A stretch of DNA of 52,694 nucleotides from Thermoleophilia bacterium (GTDB taxonomy: Bacteria > Actinomycetota > Thermoleophilia > Gaiellales > Gaiellaceae): assembly GCA_029865325.1 (NCBI GenBank), contig JAOUHF010000004.1:1-52694 (forward strand), in the 5' to 3' direction. Every line of letters begins with the position of its first letter. Positions within the stretch are counted from its first letter, which is position 1. Shown one piece after another: positions 19,920 through 30,563 of the stretch. The notes beneath the pieces were generated by a model. It searched no databases. It was not told the origin of the DNA and saw only the letters and a program-made list of their open reading frames with translations. The position numbers and the translations under genes are program-made.

Positions 19920-19947
19920 CCCCTGCGCCCCACTCGGCGCCGGAGCT

Positions 19948-20763
19948 TTAGGGAAGCGGAACGTGCTCGGCGTGCACCCCGGCGCCCGCGAGGGCGCCTG
20001 CGCCACACTGAGCGGCAAAGTCGAGAGCCGCTAGCCCGTCCAGCCCTGCACCAAGGGCGAAGGCAAGACCGGCAGCAAAGCAGTCGCCGGCGCCGTACGA
20101 GTCGACCGTCGTCAGTGGAAGTGGAGCCGCCGAATACGGTCCTCCCGGCTGCGCCCAGCCGCCGAGGGCACCCGACGTCGTCACGACGAGGCGCGGCTCC
20201 GGGGCGAGATCGCCCGGCCGGTAGAGCTCCGCCTCGTCCTTCCCGCTGCCCACGAGCGCATCGAGCTCGACTGCGACCTGCCGTAGCGTGGCCAGCTCGC
20301 GCGCGGTTGCAACCAGAACGCGCGCCCGCCGGGCGAGCAGCAGCGCATCAGCGTCTCCGGCGCAGAAATACACCGCGTCGCAGAGTGCAAGCTCGTGCCA
20401 CGGAAGCGCGTCGTCGTGACCTCGTGGATGGAGCTTCATGCCGATCGTCGTGATCGTGCGCTCGCCCATCTCGTCCACGAACGTGACTCCGCTCCTCTGC
20501 AGAGCGCCCGCAGCCGACGCGTGCACCTCGATCCCGCGCTCCTCGAGCTCGAGCCTCGCACGCTCTCCATGATCGTCCGCGCCAAGCGCCGTGAAGAACC
20601 GCACCGAGTCGGCAAGTCGGGCAAGCTGCACGGCGGCGACGACCCCTCCTCCGGCCGCCTGCTCCCAGGACTCCGCCGCATGGACGATCTCGCCGGGGCC
20701 GGGCACGTGCTCAACCGGAACGAACTTCATCCACTCCACATGTCCGACGACGGCGACCTTCAT
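19948..20763 (-). CDS. PfkB-family carbohydrate/nucleoside kinase
   Basis: GGGVVAAVQLARL, FFTALGADDHGERARLELEERGIEVHASA, C-terminal TTVDSYGAGDCFAAGLAFALGAG (PfkB signature 2). Confidence 0.88.
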   Translation of the reverse strand: MKVAVVGHVEWMKFVPVEHVPGPGEIVHAAESWEQAAGGGVVAAVQLARLADSVRFFTALGADDHGERARLELEERGIEVHASAAGALQRSGVTFVDEMGERTITTIGMKLHPRGHDDALPWHELALCDAVYFCAGDADALLLARRARVLVATARELATLRQVAVELDALVGSGKDEAELYRPGDLAPEPRLVVTTSGALGGWAQPGGPYSAAPLPLTTVDSYGAGDCFAAGLAFALGAGLDGLAALDFAAQCGAGALAGAGVHAEHVPLP

Positions 20764-20800
20764 ATGGGCATGCTCACAAATGCGCGCCGCCGTGCGTTGG

Positions 20801-21271
20801 ATGACGATGATGCACGCGGTGACGATTCCTCCGTTCGAGCACTTCTACGAGCAGCACCGCATCGAGGTGCACCGCTTGCTTCGGCGCCGTCTGGGGACCG
20901 ATCGAGCCGACGACGCGTTCCAGGAGACCTTCCTTCGGGCGCTCAGGGCGTATCGCCGTCTCGAGCACGGCGAGCATCTTCGGGCCTGGGTGCTCACGAT
21001 CGCGCAGAACGTCGCACTCGACGCGCTTCGCCGATCGAGGCCGAGTGCCGAACTCGTCGAAACCGGCATCGAGGACTCGCGGCCCGCATACGAAGATCTC
21101 GCCGATCTGACCGACGGACTGCCGCCGAAGGAACGCGCCGCCGTCGTGCTTCGCTACGGCTACGACCTGTCCTACGACCAGATCGCCTCGGCGCTCGGGT
21201 CGACCCCGGATGCGGCGCGTCAGGCCGCGTCAACGGGGATCCGCAGACTGCGAAGGAGCGCATCCTCATGA
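20801..21271 (+). CDS. ECF-like sigma-70 family RNA polymerase sigma factor
   Basis: FEHFYEQHRIEVHRLLRRRLGTDRADDAFQETFLRALRAYRRL ... WVLTIAQNVALDALRR ... LPPKERAAVVLRYGYDLSYDQIASALGSTPDAARQAASTGIRRLRR (sigma regions 2 and 4). Start among ATGs at 20801, 20807 and 20810. Confidence 0.9.
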   Translation: MTMMHAVTIPPFEHFYEQHRIEVHRLLRRRLGTDRADDAFQETFLRALRAYRRLEHGEHLRAWVLTIAQNVALDALRRSRPSAELVETGIEDSRPAYEDLADLTDGLPPKERAAVVLRYGYDLSYDQIASALGSTPDAARQAASTGIRRLRRSASS

Positions 21272-21825
21272 CTGTCTCTTCCGACCTCGACCGTCGCTTC
21301 CGCGAAGCCGCGGTCGCACTCGACTTGGTCGATATGGGCTTTGACGTCGTCGACACGCCGATCGGCCAGCTGTTCGTGGCCGCGTCCACTCGTGGGCTCG
21401 CAGCCATCTCGTTCGAGGCAGACCCGGACAATCAGCTCGAGCGACTGGCCCGAATCGCCGGACCTGCCGTCCTCCGCTCGCCGAAGTCGGTTGACGCGGC
21501 GCGTCGCGAGCTCGACGAGTACTTCGCCGGGCGGCGCCGCGTGTTCGACCTCGCCCTAGATCTCCGCGCGCTTCCACAATTCACGGTGTCGGTCCTCCAC
21601 GAGCTCGCGCGCGTGCCGTTCGGGGAGACGACGACGTACGGCGCACTGGCAGCCGCGGTCGGGCGGCCGCGGGCAGCTCGTGCAGTCGGGACCGTGATGA
21701 ACCGAAACCGCATTCCGATTGTCTTGCCGTGCCATCGGGTCATCGGGTCCGGCGGCGACCTCGTCGGCTACGCGGGTGGGCTCGACCTGAAGATCACGCT
21801 CCTCGAGCTCGAGGGTGCGCGGTAA
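21268..21825 (+). CDS. ogt: Methylated-DNA--[protein]-cysteine S-methyltransferase (MGMT/Ogt)
   Basis: Active site IPIVLPCHRVIGSGGDLVGYAGGLDLKITLLELEGA and VPFGETTTYGALAAAVGRPRAARAVGTVMNRN. ATGA overlap with the sigma gene. Confidence 0.93.
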   Translation: MTVSSDLDRRFREAAVALDLVDMGFDVVDTPIGQLFVAASTRGLAAISFEADPDNQLERLARIAGPAVLRSPKSVDAARRELDEYFAGRRRVFDLALDLRALPQFTVSVLHELARVPFGETTTYGALAAAVGRPRAARAVGTVMNRNRIPIVLPCHRVIGSGGDLVGYAGGLDLKITLLELEGAR

Positions 21826-21840
21826 GGCGAGGCGGGCATC

Positions 21841-22515
21841 TCACCACTCGAGCAGCCGGTACCCCACGCCCCACACGTTCACGATGTAGCGGTCGTCGTC
21901 CGCGATTCGCAACTTCTTCCGCAGCCGCGAGGCGTGGGATTCCAAAGTGCGTGTGCGCCCGAGAGCCCGGAATTCCCAGACCTCCCGTAGCAGCTCCTCC
22001 TTCGTGAAAACGCGATACGGCTCCACCGCGAGCCTCGTGAGGAGCTCGAACTCCTTCGCCGAGAGGACGACGAGCGTGTCGCGCACCGAAACGCGTCGCG
22101 TCCGCTTGTCGATGACGAGGTCGCCCGCGACGAGCACGTCGGCGGCACCGACGGAGCTTCGGCGCAGGAGCGCACGGATTCGTGCGAGCAGCTCGTCGTA
22201 CACGAAGGGCCGGCCCATGACGTCGTCGGCACCGCGATCCAGAGCGCGCACGCGATCGACATGATCCGCCGACTGAGCGAGCAGGATCACCGGCACGTTT
22301 CGATCCCACGTGCGCCCCGGCTCGCCACTCCGCAGTCGAAGACAAAGATCGAGCTCTGCAAGGAGCACGACGTCCGGGTGAGCCCGCTCGGCGAGCTCGA
22401 GCGCCTCGCTCCGGCGTGCTGCGCCGAGAACGTCGAAGCCGTCGTCGCGCAGCTGGCGCCCCAGGTACTCGCGAATCTCAAGCTCGGGTTCGGCGACGAG
22501 GACGGCGCTCGGCAT
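21841..22515 (-). CDS. OmpR-family winged-helix regulator with degenerate receiver domain
   Basis: C-terminal wHTH LSAKEFELLTRLAVEPYRVFTKEELLREVW ... TLESHASRLRKKL ... VWGVGYRL. The N-terminal receiver-like domain lacks canonical phosphoacceptor residues. Confidence 0.85.
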   Translation of the reverse strand: MPSAVLVAEPELEIREYLGRQLRDDGFDVLGAARRSEALELAERAHPDVVLLAELDLCLRLRSGEPGRTWDRNVPVILLAQSADHVDRVRALDRGADDVMGRPFVYDELLARIRALLRRSSVGAADVLVAGDLVIDKRTRRVSVRDTLVVLSAKEFELLTRLAVEPYRVFTKEELLREVWEFRALGRTRTLESHASRLRKKLRIADDDRYIVNVWGVGYRLLEW

Positions 22516-22623
22516 GACGCCGACGGTAGCCCGACTCCCACTTGGGCGCCAGATGTTCTTTGCAGCGGATCCGTGACAAGCGTTCCTCAGCTGTCCGGCC
22601 CGGACTCGGCCCGAGTCTCCGAG

Positions 22624-24291
22624 CTAGAGCCGGCCGTGGCGGAGAATGCCCCAGACGAGCCAGATTCCGAAGACGCTCGAGATGACGAAGCCAACGAGCG
22701 CGAGCAAATTGATGCCTGCGGCGTGCGGCCCGCTCTCGGCAAAGACGCCGATCATCGCCGATCCGAGAAGCCCTCCGACAATCACGAGGGCGACCGCGAT
22801 GCGATTCGTCGCCTTGTCGATGTGATCGTCGAGCTCGTCGATGCCCGGGTTCTCGATCCGAACCTGGAACGTCCCCTGCCGAAGGCTTTCGAGAATGTCG
22901 CTCACCTGGTACGGAAGCTCGCGGGCGACCGAGCCGAGCGCGAGCATCTCCGCACGCGCCCGCTGCGACATCACGCGAGGATGGAACCGCTCGACGAGCA
23001 GTCCTCGCGCGTACGGCCTGGCAATCTCGAACACGTTGAAGTCCGGATAAACCTCCTGTCCAACCGAGGCGAGCGTGGCAATCGCCTTGTCGAGCATCAC
23101 GAAACGACTTGGCAGCCGCAAGTTCAACGAGTAGATGAGTTGGAACCCCTCGCGGATCACCTGGAGTGGGTCGATGTCCGAGAGCCGAGTGCCGTAATAG
23201 CGATCGAAGAGAACGCGCAGCTCGGCACGGAACTCCTGCTCGCGCTCGGGCGCGTAGCGAACACCGAGCTCGCGCAGCCGCCTTGGAATGGCGTCGATGT
23301 TCTCGGTCGCCGCGTCGACGAAGAGCCGCGTCAGCTTGGCCATGTCCTCGTCGGTGAGCTTCTCGGCCTGCCCGAAGTCGACGAGCCCCAGCTCGCCGGA
23401 GTCGAGGACGAAGATGTTCGCCGGATGCGGATCGGCGTGGAAGAAGCCGTGGCGGAACACCATCGTCATCCACGCGTCCGCCAGCGAATAGGCGATGTCA
23501 CGCCGCTCATCCGGTCGGAGCGCCACCAGATTGAGGTCGGCAACCTTCATTCCTCGTAGGTACTCGAGCGTGAGGACGCGTGCGGTGGAGTACTGCCGGA
23601 TGACCCGTGGCACGACGACGCCGTCCGTGCGGGCGAAGTTCCGGTGGAAGAGCTCCGCATTCCGCGCCTCGTGCCCGTAGTCGAGCTCGAGGCGTATTGA
23701 GCGCGCGAACTCGTCCACAAGCTCTTGCGGGTCCATGAACTCAAGTGCCCGCACGCGCTCCTTCAGAAGCTTGGCCGCCTGGTAGAGAAGCCCGATGTCG
23801 GCCTCGATCTGGCCGGCTGCCGTCGGCCGCTGCACCTTTACGGCGACCTCCTGCCCGTCTGGAAGTACCGCACGATGCACCTGTCCGATCGACGCAGACG
23901 CGATCGGCATCGGGTCGAACTCGAGAAACGCCTGCTCGATGGTGAGGCCTAGCTCAGCCTCCACGACCTCCTGTATCTGCTCGAACGGAATTGGAGAGGC
24001 GTCGTCCTGCAGGCCGCGAAGCTCGGCGACGATGTCCGGCGGGACGACATCCGGTCTCGTCGAGAGGAGTTGGCCGAACTTGACGAAGGTCGGCCCGAGC
24101 TCGTCGAGCATCTCGCGCAAACGGCGCCCGCGGTCCGAGCCAGTCGCGGTCGTCGCGCCCTCCACCCCGGCCGTGAGGTCGTCCAGGCGGTTTCTCCGGA
24201 GGAAGTAGCCGAACCCATGCCGCGCCGCCACCTGAGCGATCTCCGAGAGGCGGCTGAACCCTCCCTGAGACCGCGTCTGCGAGCTGGCCAT
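22624..24291 (-). CDS. ABC1/UbiB/AarF family kinase-like protein
   Basis: 555-aa: LREMLDELGPTFVKFGQLLSTRPDVVPPDIVAELRGLQDD, IASASIGQVHRAVL, VAVKVQRP, FFHADPHPANIFVLDSGELGLVDFGQ, two C-terminal TMs. Confidence 0.95.
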   Translation of the reverse strand: MASSQTRSQGGFSRLSEIAQVAARHGFGYFLRRNRLDDLTAGVEGATTATGSDRGRRLREMLDELGPTFVKFGQLLSTRPDVVPPDIVAELRGLQDDASPIPFEQIQEVVEAELGLTIEQAFLEFDPMPIASASIGQVHRAVLPDGQEVAVKVQRPTAAGQIEADIGLLYQAAKLLKERVRALEFMDPQELVDEFARSIRLELDYGHEARNAELFHRNFARTDGVVVPRVIRQYSTARVLTLEYLRGMKVADLNLVALRPDERRDIAYSLADAWMTMVFRHGFFHADPHPANIFVLDSGELGLVDFGQAEKLTDEDMAKLTRLFVDAATENIDAIPRRLRELGVRYAPEREQEFRAELRVLFDRYYGTRLSDIDPLQVIREGFQLIYSLNLRLPSRFVMLDKAIATLASVGQEVYPDFNVFEIARPYARGLLVERFHPRVMSQRARAEMLALGSVARELPYQVSDILESLRQGTFQVRIENPGIDELDDHIDKATNRIAVALVIVGGLLGSAMIGVFAESGPHAAGINLLALVGFVISSVFGIWLVWGILRHGRL

Positions 24292-24323
24292 GCCGCGATT
24301 GTAGGGACGACCCGGGTTTTGCT

Positions 24324-24650
24324 CTAGGCCCGCTCGAGAAGCCTTAGGCGATGCTCGATCTGTGCCACGCGCAGCTCGAGCTCGTCCACGACCTCCCGTG
24401 AAGCCACCCCAACCTCGGCCGCGACCCGCGACGCTGCGCTTCCGGTGCTGTCACCGAGACGGCCCGCCTCTCGGCGCCAGCTTTCCAGGACATCCGCGAC
24501 CGCTGCTCGCACCTCGTCACGCTCGACTCCTAGACGGCTTGCAATCTCGTCGGCGAGACGATCGGCGCGTCCGGCCGCGAGAGCCACGGCGCCGAGCCCG
24601 GCCAACGTGAGCGTCTCCAGTGGGTTCCGATCGCTAGCGGGATCGGCCAT
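24324..24650 (-). CDS. Small coiled-coil (phasin/UbiK-like) protein upstream of ABC1 kinase
   Basis: MADPASDRNPLETLTLAGLGAVALAAGRADRLADEIASRLGVERDEVRAAVADVLESW ... VVDELELRVAQIEHRLRLLERA. ATG at 24650. Confidence 0.6.
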   Translation of the reverse strand: MADPASDRNPLETLTLAGLGAVALAAGRADRLADEIASRLGVERDEVRAAVADVLESWRREAGRLGDSTGSAASRVAAEVGVASREVVDELELRVAQIEHRLRLLERA

Positions 24651-27402
24651 GAGGTCTCGATGCGCGTCGTTGGCGCCGGCGTTCTCGCTTGGAGGACGCC
24701 GCGGACCCGGATGCAGGCGCACCGGCCGCGGGCACGCGCTCCGCCACCGAAGCCTCGTCGTCGACCCCGCCATCCGCCGACATGCCGTCCTCACTCGCGA
24801 CGATCTCCGCCGCCTCCATCGCGAGCGTGCCGCCTACCGTGGTAATGCCCTCGAGCGCGCCGAGGTCGTCCCGACGGCGGGCGAACTCCGGTTCTCGCTC
24901 CTTGAGAGCGGCGACCAGCGGTGCGGCGAGGAAGATCGACGAATACGCGCCAGAGCCGATGCCCACGAGGAGCGCAAAAGCGAAGTCCTTCAGCGTGTCC
25001 CCGCCGAAGACGTAGAGCGACGCGACCGGAAGCAACGTGATGAGAGTCGTGGCCAGGGACCGCGGGAGCACTTCCCACATCGAAACGTTTCCGATGACGC
25101 GGAACGACGCGCGCCGCATGAGTGGGACGTTTTCTCGCATGCGGTCGAAGACGATGATCGTGTCGTAGATCGAGTAACCAAGCACGGTGAGGACCGCGGC
25201 GACGGTTGCGGTCGAGACTTCCCTGCCGGTGAGCGCGTAGATCCCGACGGTGATGACGACGTCGTGTGCGAGTGCGACGAGGACGCCGATCGAGTACTTC
25301 CATTGGAAGCGCACCGAGATATACGCAACGATCAGCAGCAGGCTCACCAAGATCGCGAGCAGCGCGTTGTTGGCGATCTGGCGGCCGAAGCTCTCGGAGA
25401 CACTCTTTGCACCGAAGGCCGTTGCGTTCACGGTGTCGGCGAGACCTTGCTGCAGCACGCTTTGCTCGTCGCCGGTCAGCGACTCCGTGCGGATCTGGAA
25501 GCTCGTGTAGTTGCCTTCGACAGACCGTCCGCGCCCTTGAATGACAGCGCCTGCCTGACCGATCTCGGCCGCCTGGTTACGCACTTCTTCGAGGGAGGTG
25601 GGCTCCGGCGTTCGGAAGCTGAGCTGGGTGCCGCCCTTGAAGTCGATACCTAGGTTGAGCCCGTTGTATGCGATCGCCGCGATCGAGAGCACAACGACGA
25701 TGCCCGAGATCGCAAACCAGATGCGGCGTCTGCCGATGTAGTCCCACCGAAGCCAGCTCGGAATCCCTTGCCCGGTCGTGCCCATGAAGCGCGGGTTGTC
25801 GATCCAGCCGAAGCCGCCGATGAGGGCCAGAATTGCGCGGGTGGCGAGCACAGCGGTCAGCATCGACAGCGCGGTTCCGAGCAGCAGCATGAGGGCGAAT
25901 CCGCGCACGCTCGCCGTCGCGACGGAGAACAGGACCATCGCAGTGATCGCAGTGACGACGTTCGCGTCGACGATCGTCGCGAAGCCCTTTTTGTACCCCT
26001 GCGCGATGGCAGCGCGCACCGATCTCCCAGCGCGGACCTCTTCCTTGATGCGCTCGAAGATGACGATGTTCGCGTCCGCCGCCACTCCAAAGGTAAGCAC
26101 CAGGCCGGCGAAGCCCGGCAGCGTGAGGGTGACGTTGAAGAGGAGGATCGTCGCGTACAGGAAGGCCGCGTAGATCCCGAGCCCGGCGACCGCCACCAAA
26201 CCGAGGAAGCGGTAGAAGATCAACAGGAAGATTGCAACGAGGATCAGGCCGCCGATCGCGGCGAGCTGCGCCTCGGCGAGTGAGTCCTTGCCGAGCGTGG
26301 CGGAGATGTCCGTGCGGTCGAGCGTCTCGAACTTGACCGGGAGCGCGCCAGTCTGGAGCACGAGGGCGATCTCCTTCGCCTCCTGGAACGAGTCGAGACC
26401 CTCGATCTGGGCGCGGCTTCCGCCGATGCCGCCAGAGAGGCTCGAGTCCGTGTAGTCGATCTGCGGGAACGTCTTGATCTCGCGGTCGAGGACGATCGCG
26501 AAGTGCTGCGGCTGGTTGCGCAGCTTGCCGCGGATCCACTCGTCGCGAGTGATCTTCTCGAACTTGTCCGAGCCCTTGCCGGTGAACTCCATGGTCACGA
26601 TCGGCCGCCCGGATGAGCCGGGGCTCGTGTCGAAGTCCGCGCGGGTCCCGGAGAGCTTGAGGTCCTCACCCGTCATCTGCGGGACGTTCGGCGGGTCGTA
26701 CTTGAAGAGGTAGTAGTACGGGCGATCGGGCGCCACGCCGCTTCCCTGCGGCCCGCCCGGACACACGACCGCACCTTCCCCACACGAGATGACGACCATC
26801 TTCTCGGGCACCTCGAATACCTCGCGACCTGCGCGGAGCTTGCCGCCCGACTTCTTGAGCGCTTCCTCCTCCGATGCGTACGGCCCGGAGACGACGCGCT
26901 CCGTCTTGCGGTTCACGACGTAGAACTCAGCGGGCGTGCCGTCCTTCGCCTGTGACTGAACCTTCGCAAGCAACTCATACAGCGACGCGTGCTCGACGGG
27001 CTCGCCGCGAATGGAGACCGAGGGCCCGACGAGCGACGTCTCGAGGTCGTAGAGCTCGAGCTGCGCCGTGGTGCCGATGATCTCGGCTGCGGCCTCCGGG
27101 TCCTTGACGCCCGGAAGCTGGATCACGATCTGATCGTCGCCTTGGGTGTAGATGGAGGGCTCGCTCACACCGAGCTTGTCGACGCGGTTCCGCATGATGT
27201 CGACCGACCGATCGAGGTCCTCCTGCGTGAGATCGCGATCCGGCGGTGGAACCGCTTGCAGGGTGACCTCGAGGCCACCCTGAAGATCGAGCCCGAGCGT
27301 CGGCTTCTGTTGGATCGGCGAACCGGGGATGGCGAGCAGCGCTACGCCCACCAGCGCGGCGGCCAGCAGGGCGACGATCAAGGTGGAGGAACGCCGGTTC
27401 AA
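24634..27402 (-). CDS. secDF: Fused protein translocase subunits SecD-SecF
   Basis: 922-aa: LGLDLQGGLEVTL ... FGVAADANIVIFERIKEEVRAG (SecD) and LGIDFKGGTQLSF ... LTVLGYSIYDTIIVFDRMREN (SecF) in one ORF. Confidence 0.93.
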   Translation of the reverse strand: MNRRSSTLIVALLAAALVGVALLAIPGSPIQQKPTLGLDLQGGLEVTLQAVPPPDRDLTQEDLDRSVDIMRNRVDKLGVSEPSIYTQGDDQIVIQLPGVKDPEAAAEIIGTTAQLELYDLETSLVGPSVSIRGEPVEHASLYELLAKVQSQAKDGTPAEFYVVNRKTERVVSGPYASEEEALKKSGGKLRAGREVFEVPEKMVVISCGEGAVVCPGGPQGSGVAPDRPYYYLFKYDPPNVPQMTGEDLKLSGTRADFDTSPGSSGRPIVTMEFTGKGSDKFEKITRDEWIRGKLRNQPQHFAIVLDREIKTFPQIDYTDSSLSGGIGGSRAQIEGLDSFQEAKEIALVLQTGALPVKFETLDRTDISATLGKDSLAEAQLAAIGGLILVAIFLLIFYRFLGLVAVAGLGIYAAFLYATILLFNVTLTLPGFAGLVLTFGVAADANIVIFERIKEEVRAGRSVRAAIAQGYKKGFATIVDANVVTAITAMVLFSVATASVRGFALMLLLGTALSMLTAVLATRAILALIGGFGWIDNPRFMGTTGQGIPSWLRWDYIGRRRIWFAISGIVVVLSIAAIAYNGLNLGIDFKGGTQLSFRTPEPTSLEEVRNQAAEIGQAGAVIQGRGRSVEGNYTSFQIRTESLTGDEQSVLQQGLADTVNATAFGAKSVSESFGRQIANNALLAILVSLLLIVAYISVRFQWKYSIGVLVALAHDVVITVGIYALTGREVSTATVAAVLTVLGYSIYDTIIVFDRMRENVPLMRRASFRVIGNVSMWEVLPRSLATTLITLLPVASLYVFGGDTLKDFAFALLVGIGSGAYSSIFLAAPLVAALKEREPEFARRRDDLGALEGITTVGGTLAMEAAEIVASEDGMSADGGVDDEASVAERVPAAGAPASGSAASSKRERRRQRRASRPHGRSR

Positions 27403-27417
27403 GGCAGGCGGCTCAGG

Positions 27418-29009
<1,592 letters not shown>

Positions 29010-29091
29010 CTAGTCGCGAAGTGCAGACCCATGGGACACGACATCGCGTCGGAACTGCGACAAGTGCACGGTCTGCTCTCACCGCCGCCAG

Positions 29092-30033
29092 TCAGAGGAT
29101 CACCATCGCATCACCGAATGAGTAGAACCGATATCGCTCGTCGACGGCGACGCGATAGATCTCCCGCGCCTCCCCGACGCCAACGAATGCCATGACGAGC
29201 GCGAGCAACGTGGAGCGCGGGAGGTGGAAGTTCGTCAGCAGGGCATCGACACGCCGAAACGTGAAACCCGGCGCGACGAAGAGCGTCGTGCGTCCGCGCA
29301 ACTCTCCACTTCGTGCAACCGTCTCGAGCACACGCACGGTGGTTGTACCCACGGCAAGTACACGGCGAGCGCCGGCGATCCGGCTCCACGTATCCGCGTC
29401 GACCTCGTACCGCTCGCCATGGAGAACGTGCTCCTCCAGGCGGGTTTCCGTGACGGGTCTGAAGGTATCGAGACCCACGTGGAGCGTCACGTGGACGGAC
29501 TCGAGATCAGCGAGCGTGTCCGGTGTGAAATGAAGACCTGCGGTTGGAGCCGCCGCCGACCCCAGCACTCGCGCGTAGACGGTTTGGTACCGCTCTGGAT
29601 CTTCGAGTGGCTCGCGAATGTATGGCGGAAGGGGGGTGTCGCCACTCGGCTCGCCGTCGAGTCGGATGAGCCAGCGTCCGTCGCCGAGCGGTTCGAGGAG
29701 CTCCACCGGGCCGAGCCGCTCTCCCGCGCGCAATCGGCGTGCTGGGCGAGCGAGCGCTTCCCACGTGTCCCCGCCTGCGACGGCTTCGAGGAGGAGGACT
29801 TCCACCGCCCCGCCGGAGGCGCGTCGGAGGCGAAGCCGCGCGGGTACGACGCGGCTGTCGTTGACCACGACGAGCTCGTCGGTGAGGAGCCCTCGGAGAT
29901 CCGAGAAAACCGCGTGCTCGATGGTGGCCGAGTCCCGTCGGTACACCAAGAGCCTCGACGCATCGCGCGGCTCGACGGGATGCTGGGCAATCAGCTCCGC
30001 GGGCAACTCGTAGTCAAGCTCAGCCGTGTCCAT
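29092..30033 (-). CDS. queA: S-adenosylmethionine:tRNA ribosyltransferase-isomerase
   Basis: LDYELPAELIAQHPVEPRDASRLLV, VVNDSRVVPARL, GSAAAPTAGLHFT, VGTTTVRVLE, TNFHLPRSTLLALVMAF, YRFYSFGDAMVIL. Confidence 0.96.
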   Translation of the reverse strand: MDTAELDYELPAELIAQHPVEPRDASRLLVYRRDSATIEHAVFSDLRGLLTDELVVVNDSRVVPARLRLRRASGGAVEVLLLEAVAGGDTWEALARPARRLRAGERLGPVELLEPLGDGRWLIRLDGEPSGDTPLPPYIREPLEDPERYQTVYARVLGSAAAPTAGLHFTPDTLADLESVHVTLHVGLDTFRPVTETRLEEHVLHGERYEVDADTWSRIAGARRVLAVGTTTVRVLETVARSGELRGRTTLFVAPGFTFRRVDALLTNFHLPRSTLLALVMAFVGVGEAREIYRVAVDERYRFYSFGDAMVIL

Positions 30034-30060
30034 CCGGCGCGGAGAGTAGCCTCGGCGCCC

Positions 30061-30540
30061 ATGGACAGCCTTGCATTGGAACGAGCGAAGCAGCGAATTG
30101 CAGACGCGGCGGCCGGCCGCCCCGAGCCCGCGGCACTTGAAGCTGCGCTCGAACGCTCACGCAGCCAGATCGAGACACTCGCCGTCGCAACGGCCGAGTT
30201 CGAGGCCTCGATCCCCGCTCAGGTCGGAAGCGCAGTTCGGGACGGCCTTCGCGCAGAAGTCCTGCCGGTCGCGCGACACATCGCCGAGATCCGCGGGCTG
30301 CTCAACCAAGCGATCCGCAGACTCGAGCGGCTCGAAGGCCAACTGCTCGCCGAGCGGCACGCTCGTGTGGACGATCTCGCGCTCCTCGTCGATCTCGTGA
30401 GCTCGGGTTGGAAAGGTGTCGACACACGCCTCGAGCGACTCGAGCGCGCCCAAGAAGAGGCGGCCGGATCGCTCATTCGAGTCGAGGCGACCGCGATGAA
30501 CGAAGCGCACGAGCAGGTCGAGCACGCGGCAGCAGCCTGA
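30061..30540 (+). CDS. Hypothetical coiled-coil protein
   Basis: ATG at 30061: MDSLALERAKQRIADAAAGRPEPAALEAALERSRSQIETLAVATAEFEASIPAQVG ... Ala/Glu/Arg-rich; divergent from queA with a 27-bp gap. Confidence 0.6.
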   Translation: MDSLALERAKQRIADAAAGRPEPAALEAALERSRSQIETLAVATAEFEASIPAQVGSAVRDGLRAEVLPVARHIAEIRGLLNQAIRRLERLEGQLLAERHARVDDLALLVDLVSSGWKGVDTRLERLERAQEEAAGSLIRVEATAMNEAHEQVEHAAAA

Positions 30541-30563
30541 CGCGGGCGACTCGGCACCTGACC

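Noticed and set aside
20395-21267. N-terminal part of the 476-aa + ORF upstream of MGMT
   Set aside because: Out of frame with the sigma factor and antisense to the PfkB kinase. Only the region from ATG 21268 is convincing (MGMT).
29224-30060. N-terminal part of the 438-aa + ORF
   Set aside because: Antisense to queA. The plausible gene starts at ATG 30061.
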